A stretch of DNA of 64,000 nt from Azotosporobacter soli (lineage in GTDB: Bacteria > Bacillota > Negativicutes > SG130): contig NZ_JAUAOA010000013.1 of assembly GCF_030542965.1 (NCBI RefSeq), positions 24,547 to 88,546 of the forward strand. The letters are read 5' to 3'. The translations under genes and the position numbers were made by a program. The notes under the pieces were generated by a model. That model saw nothing but the letters and a program-made list of their open reading frames with translations, was not told the DNA's origin and ran no database searches. Within the stretch, counting starts at the first letter, position 1; every line of letters starts with the position of its first letter. This document shows, piece by piece, positions 35,232 through 45,131 of the stretch.

Positions 35232-35273
35232 AAACGCCGCCGCTTTTCTGCGCAGAAAAGCGGCGGCGTTTTT
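35232..35273. terminator. Strong intrinsic terminator after upp
   Basis: A perfect stem of about 19 bp (AAACGCCGCCGC... ) at 35232-35250/35253-35271 followed by TTT. Confidence 0.92.
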
Positions 35274-35417
35274 ACGTAGTCGCAAAGTCCTAGCAGGGAG
35301 GATAAGTGGTGCTTTTACCCAGGAAGAGGAGGATTTACCTGCTTTATGTGGAAGGTAATTGATACATCGCTTATCGAGGCCAATTGTTGCGGATCAAATG
35401 CTAAAGGGGTGAAGGCT

Positions 35418-36329
35418 ATGGCATCGCGGTTGGATTTTTATCGTGAAATGGTAATGCAGCTCAGTGACGGAGTCATATTCGTGAACAGGGAGAAGAAGAT
35501 TACCTTGTGGAATCGTGCGATGGAGCAGATGAGCGGCATTCGCGAGCAAGACGCCATCGGCAAGAGCTGTTGTGAGATATTGACCGTGTACAATGTGCTG
35601 GGCCAGACGGTGTGTCCGAAATATTGTCTCTTGACGCATACGCTGGGCGATAATGTGGTACGCCGTTCCAGCGTCTACATGCTGCGCGGCGACGGCAGCG
35701 GCAACGGCTACCAGGTTCTGACGCATACCTATCCGCTGCTCGATATCGACGGAGAGGTGGAAGGCGCGCTGCAGATTTATTATGCGCCAAAACAGCCGCA
35801 TCTCGAAGCCGATCAGCTGGTGGAGAAGATGAAGACGCTGACCAAGGCGGCTTATATCGACGGCGCGACCGGACTCTACAACAAGTCGTACATGGCGGGC
35901 AAACTCGATCAGATGGTTGCCCGTTACAGGGAGAGCAAGGAGATGTTCGGCGTCACCTTCATTAACGTCGTACAGACGGAGCGGATTAACGAGCAGTATG
36001 GTCAAGCCGGCGGTGATCGTGCGCTGAAAGAAATCGCCACGGTGCTGGCGAACAATGTCGACGCCTCTGACAGTTTGGGGCGCTGGCACGGCGCGAACTT
36101 TTTGATCCTTTCGCCGCAGGCGAAAAAAAGCGTGCTCTATATGTACGCCGAACGGATCAAGTCGCTCGTGTCGCAGCTCGAGCTCGAAATTCAGGGCAAT
36201 CGTGTGGCGCTCAAAGTCTCGGTCGGTTGCGCGTTTATCCAGACCGGCGATACGGCGACGAGCCTTTTGGAGCGGGCAAAAGAGACGGTCGGGCGGGAAA
36301 CTCTCAGCGACGAGTCTGTCAGCGGCTGA
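35418..36329 (+). CDS. PAS domain protein with degenerate GGDEF domain
   Basis: Protein of 303 residues. The N-terminal PAS domain (about residues 5-120) contains LSDGVIFVNREKKITLWN and a C-x-x-x-x-C pair (TVCPKYC, about 78-84) that could hold a cofactor or disulfide. A GGDEF-fold domain follows (about 140-297; DGATGLYNKSYM start, VSVGCAF end). The catalytic GGDEF is replaced by H-G-A-N-F in GRWHGANF, so cyclase activity is not expected. No membrane segment is seen; it is a cytosolic sensor. The ATG at 35418 (AAAGGGG 8 nt upstream) is preferred to the GTG/ATG at 35346. It precedes the first riboswitch, apparently as its own unit. Confidence 0.85.
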   Translation: MASRLDFYREMVMQLSDGVIFVNREKKITLWNRAMEQMSGIREQDAIGKSCCEILTVYNVLGQTVCPKYCLLTHTLGDNVVRRSSVYMLRGDGSGNGYQVLTHTYPLLDIDGEVEGALQIYYAPKQPHLEADQLVEKMKTLTKAAYIDGATGLYNKSYMAGKLDQMVARYRESKEMFGVTFINVVQTERINEQYGQAGGDRALKEIATVLANNVDASDSLGRWHGANFLILSPQAKKSVLYMYAERIKSLVSQLELEIQGNRVALKVSVGCAFIQTGDTATSLLERAKETVGRETLSDESVSG

Positions 36330-36337
36330 TCTTTTTC

Positions 36338-36367
36338 TTGCCAGACCGGTCGGTTGTTTGTTATAAT
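36338..36367 (+). promoter_or_regulatory. SigA-type promoter of the paaK riboswitch unit
   Basis: TTGCCA at 36338-36343 and TATAAT at 36362-36367 with an 18-nt spacer. Transcription would start about 30 nt before the ykkC aptamer. Confidence 0.75.
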
Positions 36368-36402
36368 TCATAGCAAATGCGTTACAGAGTTACGCGTTTG
36401 TG

Positions 36403-36503
36403 GAAGTGCGTCTAGGGTTCCGGTCTGCTTAAGGCGGACGCTGGTCCGAGCGGCGCAGGTGCAGCGTTGCACAACACCGTGGGTACAAAAGACCCGGCGG
36501 AAA
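36403..36503 (+). ncRNA. ykkC-class riboswitch 1, probable ppGpp (subtype 2a)
   Basis: The conserved ykkC core is visible in order: TCTAGGGTTCCG at about 36411-36422, CTGGTCCGAGCG at 36441-36452, ACACCGTGGG at 36474-36483 and ACAAAAGACCCGG at 36485-36497. ykkC RNAs sense guanidine (subtype 1) or ppGpp, PRPP or (d)ADP/dCDP (subtypes 2a-c). The genes downstream and the sister copy before ilv-leu genes fit ppGpp, and not a guanidine exporter or purine genes. The 3' strand of the aptamer overlaps the 5' arm of the terminator at 36493-36534, so ligand binding should prevent termination (an ON switch). Confidence 0.85.
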
Positions 36504-36534
36504 GTTCCATGAGGACTTTTTGCCGGGCTTTTTT
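36493..36534 (+). terminator. Riboswitch 1 expression platform terminator
   Basis: CCCGGCGGAAAGT (36493-36505) pairs with ACTTTTTGCCGGG (36515-36527) using two G-U pairs; C plus six T follow. The 5' arm is shared with the ykkC aptamer. Confidence 0.88.
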
Positions 36535-36555
36535 ATATCTTGAAGGAGGCTGAAT

Positions 36556-37869
36556 ATGCAGTACTGGAACAAGACGATGGAGACGATGGAACGTCAGGAA
36601 TTAGGCCGCTATCAGTTGAAGCAATTGCGGGAACTGGTGGAGCGCGTTTATACGAAAGTACCGTTCTATCGGGACAAGATGCAGGCGGCGGGCTTATTGC
36701 CGCAGGACATTCAAAGCCTGGACGATATCAGCCGTTTACCGTTCACAACGAAACAGGACATGCGCGACAATTATCCGTACGGCTTGTTCGCGGTACCGCC
36801 GCGCGACATCGTACGCATTCACGCGTCGAGCGGCACAACCGGCAAGGCGACAGTCGTTGGCTATACGAAAAAAGACCTGGGCATCTGGTCGGAAGTGATG
36901 GCGCGCACGCTTACCGCAGCCGGGGTCAGCGATAAATCGTACATTCAGGTGGCTTACGGCTACGGTCTCTTCACCGGCGGGCTTGGTATTCATTATGGCG
37001 CGGAACTGGTCGGCGCTTCGGTGATTCCCGTGTCGAGCGGCAATACGGGCAGGCAAATCAATCTGATGACCGATTTCGGCACGACCGCGTTGGCCTGTAC
37101 GCCTTCGTACGCGCTGCATATCGCCGAATCGATGCGGGAAATGGGCATCGATCCGAAAGCCACGCAGCTGCGGGTGGGCATCTTCGGCGCGGAACCGTGG
37201 ACCGAAGCGATGCGCCGGCAAATTGAAGAGGAGCTGTCGATCAAGGCGGTCGATATTTACGGACTGAGTGAGATCATCGGGCCGGGCGTGGCGAGCGAAT
37301 GTCCGGCGCAGCAGGGGCTGCACCTTAGCGAGGACCATTTCTATCCGGAAATCATCGATCCGCTCAGCGGCGAGGTGCTGCCGCCGGGCAGTAAAGGCGA
37401 GCTGGTGATTACCACCCTGACCAAAGAAGGCATGCCGATGCTGCGTTATCGGACGCGTGATCTCACGCAGCTCGACTATAGTCCGTGCACTTGCGGCCGG
37501 ACGCTGGTGCGCATGGCGAAAGTGATGGGGCGCAGCGACGACATGCTGATCATTCGCGGCGTCAATGTGTTTCCGTCGCAAGTCGAAAGCGTGCTGCTCG
37601 AAATGGGGCAAACGACGCCGCATTATCAATTGATTGTGGAACGCAGCGGGCATCTCGATATCCTGACGGTGCTGGTTGAAGTGAACGAGGCGTCTTTTTC
37701 CGATGAGGTGCGCCGTCTGGAAGAACTGGAACGCAAGATTGCGGCGCAACTGGCTTCGGTGCTTAAAGTCAGCGCCAAGGTGAAGCTTGTCGGGCCAAAG
37801 ACGCTGCAGCGCAGCGAAGGGAAAGCGCAGCGTGTCATTGACAAACGAAATTTGACGCAGGAGGCATAG
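36556..37869 (+). CDS. Phenylacetate-CoA ligase family adenylate-forming enzyme
   Basis: ANL-superfamily acyl/aryl-CoA ligase of 437 residues, the length of PaaK and of anaerobe homologues. Motifs: N-terminal [19 protein letters not shown], the P-loop [15 protein letters not shown] (about residues 94-108), [15 protein letters not shown] (about 235-249), [10 protein letters not shown] (about 295-304) and the C-terminal [17 protein letters not shown] (about 316-332). It would activate phenylacetate, indoleacetate or a branched acid to the CoA thioester. AAGGAGG precedes the ATG by 7 nt. It is followed by a 2-nt gap and an ACT protein, a pairing common in anaerobes. Control by a ykkC riboswitch is visible upstream. 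Confidence 0.88.
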   Translation: MQYWNKTMETMERQELGRYQLKQLRELVERVYTKVPFYRDKMQAAGLLPQDIQSLDDISRLPFTTKQDMRDNYPYGLFAVPPRDIVRIHASSGTTGKATVVGYTKKDLGIWSEVMARTLTAAGVSDKSYIQVAYGYGLFTGGLGIHYGAELVGASVIPVSSGNTGRQINLMTDFGTTALACTPSYALHIAESMREMGIDPKATQLRVGIFGAEPWTEAMRRQIEEELSIKAVDIYGLSEIIGPGVASECPAQQGLHLSEDHFYPEIIDPLSGEVLPPGSKGELVITTLTKEGMPMLRYRTRDLTQLDYSPCTCGRTLVRMAKVMGRSDDMLIIRGVNVFPSQVESVLLEMGQTTPHYQLIVERSGHLDILTVLVEVNEASFSDEVRRLEELERKIAAQLASVLKVSAKVKLVGPKTLQRSEGKAQRVIDKRNLTQEA

Positions 37870-37871
37870 CG

Positions 37872-38288
37872 ATGATTATTCAACAGATTTCGGTGTTTTT
37901 GGAAAATCGGCCGGGTACCCTAGCCGAAGTGCTCGAAGTCTTAGGCGAACGTGAGGTGAATATCCGGGCGATGTCGGTTGCCGATACCGCCGATTTCGGC
38001 ATTGTCCGTTTCGTGGTCAACCGTCCGGCTGCGGTCGAGACGCTGCTGCGAGACGCGGGCTTTACGGTCAAGAGCAACCAGGTGCTCTCGCTTGCCCTGC
38101 ACGACCAACCGGGCAGTTTGCTGCGCCAGGTGAAACGGCTCGGTGAGGCGGGCATCAATGTCGAATATTTCTATGCGTTTGCCGGCGGACAGGCGGATGC
38201 CCGCATTGTTTTCAAGGTTGACGATATTGAACGCGCGGCCGGTATGCTCGGCGAGGAAGCGGCCGAAGTTCCGGAAGTATATTGGTGA
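37872..38288 (+). CDS. Tandem ACT domain protein
   Basis: Protein of 138 residues consisting of two ACT domains: residues about 2-65 (IQQISVFLENRPGTLAEVLEV, with the ligand-loop N/D-x-P-G-x-L) and about 70-138 (LSLALHDQPGSLLRQV). ACT pairs bind amino acids, so it may make activity of the adjacent CoA ligase respond to an aromatic or branched-chain amino acid. It is 2 nt after the ligase gene and thus cotranscribed under the first riboswitch. Confidence 0.88.
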   Translation: MIIQQISVFLENRPGTLAEVLEVLGEREVNIRAMSVADTADFGIVRFVVNRPAAVETLLRDAGFTVKSNQVLSLALHDQPGSLLRQVKRLGEAGINVEYFYAFAGGQADARIVFKVDDIERAAGMLGEEAAEVPEVYW

Positions 38289-38304
38289 AAAAGGCGATAA
38301 TCTC

Positions 38305-38333
38305 TTGACAAAATACTTGTGTGCGACGATAAT
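38305..38333 (+). promoter_or_regulatory. Near-consensus promoter of the ilv-leu riboswitch unit
   Basis: Perfect TTGACA at 38305-38310, a 17-nt spacer and GATAAT at 38328-38333. It leaves about 55 nt before the aptamer. Confidence 0.82.
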
Positions 38334-38388
38334 GTATAGTAATTGCTAAGACGTGTAACAGTGTAAAGTTAAAGATGAGAGATGGTTA

Positions 38389-38491
38389 AGGGAGTGTATC
38401 TAGGGTTCCGCTGCACGGCAGGCCTGGACCGAGCGATACAGAGTGCGGCCGATGCCCACTACACCGTGAGGATAAAAGACTCTGCGGGAAG
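38389..38491 (+). ncRNA. ykkC-class riboswitch 2, probable ppGpp (subtype 2a)
   Basis: The same ykkC core as at 36403: ATCTAGGGTTCCG at about 38398-38410, CTGGACCGAGCG at 38424-38435, ACACCGTGAGGATAAAAGAC at 38461-38480, then CTGCGGGAAG. It stands directly before the ilvN-ilvD-ilvC-leuACDB unit. ppGpp-sensing ykkC subtype 2a RNAs are known to precede branched-chain amino acid genes and to switch them on in the stringent response. The terminator stem overlaps the 3' strand of the aptamer, consistent with an ON switch. Confidence 0.88.
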
Positions 38492-38528
38492 TTTCTTACA
38501 AGCGGTAGGATTCTTCCTGCATTTTTTT
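38483..38528 (+). terminator. Riboswitch 2 expression platform terminator
   Basis: TGCGGGAAG (38483-38491) pairs with CTTCCTGCA (38513-38521, one G-U), followed by seven T. Confidence 0.85.
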
Positions 38529-38579
38529 ATTACTTGAAAAGTGGATACAGTGTGCAATTGGTGGGAGGGAGAGAGAAAA

Positions 38580-39116
38580 ATGCGACATACGTTGGCTGTT
38601 TTGGTACTGAATCAGCCGGGGGTGCTGATGCGGGTGGCGGGCATGTTTTCACGCCGCGGTTTCAATATTGAGAGCTTGGCGGTTGGCGTGACGGAAGTGG
38701 CGGAATGTTCAAGGATTACCGCTGTGATGCAAGGGGATGCGGCAACGGTCAAGCAAGTGGTCAAGCAGCTGGAAAAACTGGTGGAAGTCCAATCGGTTGC
38801 GATCCTGCCGCCGGAGGCGGCGGTGGTCAGAGGCCTGGCGCTGATCAAGGTGAAATCCTGCAGCGAACGGCGGCTTGAAATTCTCAAGCTGGCGGAAGTG
38901 TTTCGCGCCAAGGCGGTCGACGTGGCGGAGCAATCAATCACGCTGGAGTTGACCGGCGATGAAGAAAAGATCAACGCATTTTTAGAAGTCCTCGCTCCGT
39001 ACCAGGTGCTTGAAATGGTTCGCACCGGCGTCATCGGCTTGCAGCGCGGCGAAGAAACGATCCTGAATTCGAGTAAGGAATGTCAATTAACCGCATTATT
39101 AGCGGCAGAAGTCTAA
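38580..39116 (+). CDS. ilvN: Acetolactate synthase regulatory (small) subunit
   Basis: Regulatory subunit of 178 residues. The N-terminal ACT domain (about 1-75; LAVLVLNQPGVLMRVAGMF, then RRGFNIESLAVG) senses valine in homologues; a C-terminal domain (about 85-160; LALIKVKSCSERRLEI and AKAVDVAEQSITLELTG) binds and activates the catalytic subunit. Normal small subunits are about 160-170 residues; the extra C-terminal tail is short. It is the first gene after riboswitch 2, whereas the catalytic-type subunits are at the far end of the unit, 7.2 kb away. GGAGG lies about 11 nt before the ATG. Confidence 0.9.
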   Translation: MRHTLAVLVLNQPGVLMRVAGMFSRRGFNIESLAVGVTEVAECSRITAVMQGDAATVKQVVKQLEKLVEVQSVAILPPEAAVVRGLALIKVKSCSERRLEILKLAEVFRAKAVDVAEQSITLELTGDEEKINAFLEVLAPYQVLEMVRTGVIGLQRGEETILNSSKECQLTALLAAEV

Positions 39117-39128
39117 GGAGGTCAGAAT

Positions 39129-40781
39129 ATGCGAAGTCATGCAGTAACCAAGGGCTCTACCCGGGCTGCGCATCGCGCACTTTTTCATGCGATGGGCTAT
39201 GGACCGGAAGATTTGAACAAACCGCTGATCGGCGTCGTCAACGCTTTTAACGAAATCATTCCCGGTCACAATCATTTGGGCGAACTGGCGGCCGCCGTGA
39301 AGCTCGGCATTGCTTCGGCGGGGGGAACGCCGATCGAATTTCCGGCGATCGGCATCTGCGACGGCATCGCGATGGGTCATGCCGGAATGCGCTATCCGTT
39401 GGCCAGCCGCGAACTGATTGCCGACTCGCTCGAAGCGATGGCGGTGGCGCACGGTTTTGACGGTCTGGTGCTGATCCCGAACTGCGATAAGATTGTTCCC
39501 GGCATGCTGATGGCTGCGGCAAGGATCAATGTGCCTTCGGTCGTCGTCAGCGGCGGGCCGATGCTGGCGGGACGTTATCAGGGCAAGGACATTAGCGTCA
39601 GTACGATTTTTGAAGCGGCCGGACGTTTTGAAGCCGGCAAGATCGATGCGACGGAACTGGGCGCAATGGAAGAGGCCGCCTGTCCGGGCTGCGGTTCCTG
39701 CGCCGGACTGTTCACCGCTAATACGATGAACTGTTTGGCGGAGGCGCTCGGTATGGCGTTGCCGGGCAACGGCACGATACCGGCCGCCAATTCCGGTGCA
39801 CGCAAGCGACTGGCCAAACAGGCGGGCCGTTTGGCCGTCGAACTGGCGCTTACCGATCGGAAACCGCGTGATATCCTGACGCGCCAGGCCTTTGAAAATG
39901 CGATTGCGGTGGATATGGCGATCGGCGGTTCTTCGAATACGGTACTGCACTTGCTTGCGATTGCGCATGAAGCGGAAGTCGCGTTGCCGCTGGAACTCTT
40001 CGATGCGATAAGCGGCAAGACGCCGTATATCAGCAAACTGAGCCCGGGCGGCACGTTTCATTTGCAGGATTTGAACGAGGCCGGCGGCATCAGCGCGGTA
40101 CTCGCCGAACTGGCTGGAATCGGCGCTGTGAAGACCGACTGTCTGACGGTCGATGGCATCTTGGCAAAACGTCTCGACGGCGCGGCGATCAACCGGCCTG
40201 AAGTCATTCGCAGCGCAGCGGAGCCGTATCGCCCGACCGGCGGAATTGCGATTCTCAAAGGGAATCTTGCGCCGGACGGCGCGGTCGTGAAAGAAAGCGC
40301 GGTCGCGGATGACATGCTGGTCTTCAGCGGGCCGGCCCGGGTCTTTGATTCCGAAGAAGCGGCGATCGAAAGTATTCTGGCGCGCAAGATCAAGGACGGC
40401 GAGGTCGTCGTCATCCGTTATGAAGGCCCGAAAGGCGGACCAGGTATGCGCGAAATGCTCAATCCTACTGCGGTCATTACTGGCATGGGACTGCGCGTGG
40501 CGCTGTTGACGGACGGACGTTTCAGCGGCGCTACGCGCGGCGCCTGCATCGGACATATCGCGCCGGAAGCGATGGAAGGCGGACCATTGGCGCTGGTCGA
40601 GGAAGGCGATACGATTATCATCGACATCCCTGGTCGGCGGCTTGAAGTCGGCGCCAGCGAGGCGGAATTGGAGCGACGTCGCGCCGTATGGCAGACTCCT
40701 GCGCCGAAAGTGGACAAAGGATATCTGGCACGGTATGCCAAGCTGGTCGGTTCGGCCAGTCAGGGCGCCGTACTTAAATAA
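39129..40781 (+). CDS. ilvD: Dihydroxy-acid dehydratase
   Basis: Fe-S enzyme of 550 residues that dehydrates dihydroxy acids in valine and isoleucine synthesis. Cluster and substrate motifs: [25 protein letters not shown] (about residues 118-129), [20 protein letters not shown] (about 178-197) and CIGHIAPEA near the C-terminus. Typical length. AAGGAGG precedes the ATG. Confidence 0.95.
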   Translation: MRSHAVTKGSTRAAHRALFHAMGYGPEDLNKPLIGVVNAFNEIIPGHNHLGELAAAVKLGIASAGGTPIEFPAIGICDGIAMGHAGMRYPLASRELIADSLEAMAVAHGFDGLVLIPNCDKIVPGMLMAAARINVPSVVVSGGPMLAGRYQGKDISVSTIFEAAGRFEAGKIDATELGAMEEAACPGCGSCAGLFTANTMNCLAEALGMALPGNGTIPAANSGARKRLAKQAGRLAVELALTDRKPRDILTRQAFENAIAVDMAIGGSSNTVLHLLAIAHEAEVALPLELFDAISGKTPYISKLSPGGTFHLQDLNEAGGISAVLAELAGIGAVKTDCLTVDGILAKRLDGAAINRPEVIRSAAEPYRPTGGIAILKGNLAPDGAVVKESAVADDMLVFSGPARVFDSEEAAIESILARKIKDGEVVVIRYEGPKGGPGMREMLNPTAVITGMGLRVALLTDGRFSGATRGACIGHIAPEAMEGGPLALVEEGDTIIIDIPGRRLEVGASEAELERRRAVWQTPAPKVDKGYLARYAKLVGSASQGAVLK

Positions 40782-40785
40782 ATAA

Positions 40786-41802
<1,017 letters not shown>

Positions 41803-41828
41803 ACGGAAAAGATACCGGAGGTGACGAC

Positions 41829-43373
41829 ATGGAACGACGGATTAAAATCTTCGACACCACGCTGCGGGATGGTGAACAGACGCCCGGCGTATGTCTCGAT
41901 ATGGCTGAAAAACTAGAAATCGCTCGGAGTCTAGCCCGCCTACGGGTGGATGTTATAGAAGCCGGCTTTCCCATCGCCTCCAAAGGTGATTTTGAAGGAG
42001 TAAGCCAGATCGCCGCTCAAATCAAAGGACCGGTGATCGCCGGTCTGGCGCGGGCGGGGAAAAAGGATATCGAAACGGCCGCTCAGGCGCTGGCGAAAGC
42101 CGAACGAAAACGAATCCACACTTTTATTGCAACAAGCGACATCCATATGGAATACAAACTAAAAATGTCGCGCCAGCAGGTACTGGAGACGGCGGAAGAG
42201 GCGGTGCGTTTTGCCAAGACCTTCACCGACGATGTCGAGTTTTCCGCGGAAGATGCTTCGCGTTCCGACTGGGCATTTCTTTGCCAAGTGTACGGACGGG
42301 CGATTGCAGCAGGCGCAACGGTGCTTAATGTGCCGGATACGGTCGGCTATACGACGCCAGCTGAGTTTGGCGCATTGATCCGACATCTGAAGGAAAATGT
42401 GCCCGGCATCGATGGCGTCGATATCAGCGTGCACTGCCATAATGACCTGGGACTGGCGGTAGCCAACACGTTGGCGGCGATGGAAAACGGAGCCACGCAA
42501 CTGGAATGTACGATCAACGGACTCGGGGAACGGGCCGGCAACGCTGCGCTGGAAGAATTGATCATGGCGTTTTATACGCGCAAGGATTATTACAAAGCGG
42601 TTACCAATATTGACACGAAGCAGATTTATCGCGCCTCGCGTCTGGTCAGTACGCTGACCGGCATCGCGGTGCAGGCCAACAAAGCGGTGGTCGGCGACAA
42701 CGCGTTCGCGCATGAATCGGGCATTCATCAGCATGGCGTATTGAACAATGCGCTTACGTATGAAATCATTTCGCCGGAAGTGATCGGCGTCAGCCGCAAT
42801 TCGATCGTACTCGGCAAGCATTCGGGCCGGCATGCGTTTGAAGAGCGTCTGAAGCAAATGGACTATAATCTTGAGAGTGAGACGATAAACTTACTCTTTG
42901 CCAAGTTCAAGGATCTGGCGGATCGCAAGAAGGTTGTCTTCGACCGTGATATTGAAGCGTTGGTGGCGGACAAGCCCCAGGTAAGGCCGGAATGGTATCG
43001 CCTAGTCTATCATCAGGTGGTCAGCGGCAGTCAAAGCACTGCGACCGCGACGGTTCGACTCGAAACCAGCAATGGCGAAGTAGAGCAGGCCAGTTGCGGC
43101 GACGGTCCGGTCGATGCAATGTTCAAGGCGATTGAAAAAGCGGTCGGTTTTGGCGTGGAACTCAAGGATTATCAGTTAAAAGCGGTTACGGCCGGCGAAG
43201 ATGCGCTGGGCGAAGCGGCGGTCTGGATCGAAGCGGGCGGGGAAGTATTCCTGGGCCGGGGGCTTAGCACCGACGTCATCGAGGCCAGTGCGCGTGCATT
43301 TGTCGCCGCGATCAACAAGCGTCTGGCGACGCACGGATATCCGGAAACACAACAAGCGGCAGAGGGGGTATGA
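41829..43373 (+). CDS. leuA: 2-isopropylmalate synthase
   Basis: First committed step of leucine synthesis. The protein has 514 residues. The catalytic HMGL-like TIM barrel (about 1-280) has [28 protein letters not shown] and [13 protein letters not shown]; the communication region has [10 protein letters not shown]; the C-terminal LeuA allosteric domain (about 390-500) for leucine feedback is present. A GGAGGTG site precedes the ATG. The next gene starts 2 nt after the stop. Confidence 0.95.
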   Translation: MERRIKIFDTTLRDGEQTPGVCLDMAEKLEIARSLARLRVDVIEAGFPIASKGDFEGVSQIAAQIKGPVIAGLARAGKKDIETAAQALAKAERKRIHTFIATSDIHMEYKLKMSRQQVLETAEEAVRFAKTFTDDVEFSAEDASRSDWAFLCQVYGRAIAAGATVLNVPDTVGYTTPAEFGALIRHLKENVPGIDGVDISVHCHNDLGLAVANTLAAMENGATQLECTINGLGERAGNAALEELIMAFYTRKDYYKAVTNIDTKQIYRASRLVSTLTGIAVQANKAVVGDNAFAHESGIHQHGVLNNALTYEIISPEVIGVSRNSIVLGKHSGRHAFEERLKQMDYNLESETINLLFAKFKDLADRKKVVFDRDIEALVADKPQVRPEWYRLVYHQVVSGSQSTATATVRLETSNGEVEQASCGDGPVDAMFKAIEKAVGFGVELKDYQLKAVTAGEDALGEAAVWIEAGGEVFLGRGLSTDVIEASARAFVAAINKRLATHGYPETQQAAEGV

Positions 43374-43375
43374 AG

Positions 43376-44635
43376 ATGGCAATGACAATGACGGAAAAGA
43401 TTTTTGCCCGCCATGCCGGTTTGGATAAGGTGGTTCCGGGGCAGCTGATTAAATGCAAAGTCGATTTGGTACTCGGCAATGACATTACGGCGCCGCCGGC
43501 AATCCGCGAGTTTGAGAGGATCGGCCGTCCGGTGTTTGATAAGGATAAAATCGTGTTGGTGCCGGATCATTTTACGCCGAATAAGGACATCAAATCGGCG
43601 GAGCAGGCGAAGACGGTGCGCCAGTTTGCCAAACAGCATGCGATCACAAACTATTTTGAAGTCGGGCGGATGGGCATTGAACATGTCCTCTTGCCGGAAC
43701 AGGGGTTGGTGGCGCCCGGTGAAGTTATTATCGGCGCGGACTCGCACACCTGCACCTATGGCGCATTGGGGGCATTTGCCAGCGGCGTTGGTTCGACCGA
43801 CATGGCTGCGGCGATGGCGACCGGCGAAACCTGGTTCAAGGTACCGTCGAGTTTGAAGGTTGAACTAAGCGGTTCGTTACCGCAGTGGGTCAGCGGCAAG
43901 GATGTGATCTTGACGCTGATTGGTCAGATTGGCGTAGATGGCGCGCGTTATCAGTCGCTCGAATTTTGCGGCGCAGGCGTCGCTGCCTTGTCGATTGCCG
44001 ATCGCTTGACGATTGCCAATATGGCGATCGAGGCAGGGGCGAAGAACGGGATTTTCCCGGTCGATGATATCACGCACGACTTTTTGGCCGGACGGGTCGT
44101 CAAGGAATACCAGGAAGTCGCCGCCGATCCGGATGCTATTTATGAACGAACGGTCCGGATCGACCTGTCGACGCTGCAACCGGTTGTCGCCTTGCCGCAT
44201 TTGCCGGAAAACGTCAAACCGGTGCGTGAAGTGGGCGCGATTGCAATCGATCAGGTCATCATCGGTTCCTGTACGAATGGGCGAATTGAAGACTTGGCGC
44301 AGGCGGCCAAGGTGTTTGAAGGTAAGAAGGTTCATCCCGATGTCCGGGCGATCGTTATTCCCGGCACACAGGCTGTATATCTGGAGGCAATGAAACGCGG
44401 TTACGTCGAAACGTTTATCAATGCAGGAGCGGTTGTGAGCACGCCGACCTGCGGCCCTTGTCTGGGCGGACACATGGGGATATTGGCGGCCGGCGAACGG
44501 GCTGTTGCGACGACCAACCGAAACTTCCGCGGCCGCATGGGACACGTGGATAGTGAAGTCTATTTGGCCGGACCGGTTGTGGCCGCGGCCAGTGCGATAA
44601 CCGGCCGCATCAGCGGTCCGTGGGAGGTGTGCTGA
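43376..44635 (+). CDS. leuC: 3-isopropylmalate dehydratase large subunit
   Basis: Large subunit (419 residues) of the aconitase-family isomerase, the short prokaryote/archaeal-like type. Fe-S ligands are in [11 protein letters not shown] (about residues 298-308) and [12 protein letters not shown] (about 358-369). Other motifs: [13 protein letters not shown] (about 120-132). The ATG at 43376 with GAGGGGG 7 nt upstream is preferred over the ATG at 43370, which overlaps the leuA stop. Partner of LeuD. Confidence 0.94.
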   Translation: MAMTMTEKIFARHAGLDKVVPGQLIKCKVDLVLGNDITAPPAIREFERIGRPVFDKDKIVLVPDHFTPNKDIKSAEQAKTVRQFAKQHAITNYFEVGRMGIEHVLLPEQGLVAPGEVIIGADSHTCTYGALGAFASGVGSTDMAAAMATGETWFKVPSSLKVELSGSLPQWVSGKDVILTLIGQIGVDGARYQSLEFCGAGVAALSIADRLTIANMAIEAGAKNGIFPVDDITHDFLAGRVVKEYQEVAADPDAIYERTVRIDLSTLQPVVALPHLPENVKPVREVGAIAIDQVIIGSCTNGRIEDLAQAAKVFEGKKVHPDVRAIVIPGTQAVYLEAMKRGYVETFINAGAVVSTPTCGPCLGGHMGILAAGERAVATTNRNFRGRMGHVDSEVYLAGPVVAAASAITGRISGPWEVC

Positions 44636-44636
44636 T

Positions 44637-45131
44637 ATGATTTGCCAAGGAAAGGTCTGGCGTTACGGCGATAATGTCGATACCGACGTCATCATACCGG
44701 CCCGTTACTTGAATACGGCCGATCCGAAAGAGTTGGCCAAGCGCTGCATGGAAGACATTGATGCGTCCTTTGCCGCCGGCGTAAAAAAGGGCGATATCAT
44801 CGTCGCAGATCGCAATTTCGGTTGCGGATCGTCGCGCGAGCATGCACCGGTTGCGATCAAAGCCAGCGGCATATCTTGCGTTGTAGCGGCCAGTTTTGCG
44901 CGGATTTTTTACCGCAATGCCATCAACATCGGTTTGCCGTTGGTTGAACTGGGCGATCAGGTGGCGATGATTCAGGCGGGACACGAAATCAGCATCGATC
45001 TGGCGCAGGGTGTATTGCTGAACAAAACAACAGGTCAGAAATTTACTGTTCAGCCGCTGCCCGGTTTTATCCAGGAAATTGCGCAAGCCGGTGGCCTGAT
45101 CGAATATGTGAAACAGGGGGCCGGGGCATGA
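44637..45131 (+). CDS. leuD: 3-isopropylmalate dehydratase small subunit
   Basis: Small swivel-domain subunit of 164 residues. Motifs: GDNVDTDVIIPARYLNT (about residues 9-25), the substrate loop NFGCGSSREHAP (about 60-71) and ARIFYRNAINIGLP (about 86-99). It starts 1 nt after leuC and its stop overlaps the leuB start (ATGA at 45128-45131). Confidence 0.95.
   Translation: MICQGKVWRYGDNVDTDVIIPARYLNTADPKELAKRCMEDIDASFAAGVKKGDIIVADRNFGCGSSREHAPVAIKASGISCVVAASFARIFYRNAINIGLPLVELGDQVAMIQAGHEISIDLAQGVLLNKTTGQKFTVQPLPGFIQEIAQAGGLIEYVKQGAGA

Noticed and set aside
36403..38491. Guanidine-I identity for the ykkC RNAs
   Set aside because: The core is shared by all ykkC subtypes, and the downstream genes are not guanidine exporters or carboxylases; ilv-leu context favours ppGpp. 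PRPP remains a weaker alternative because no purine gene follows.
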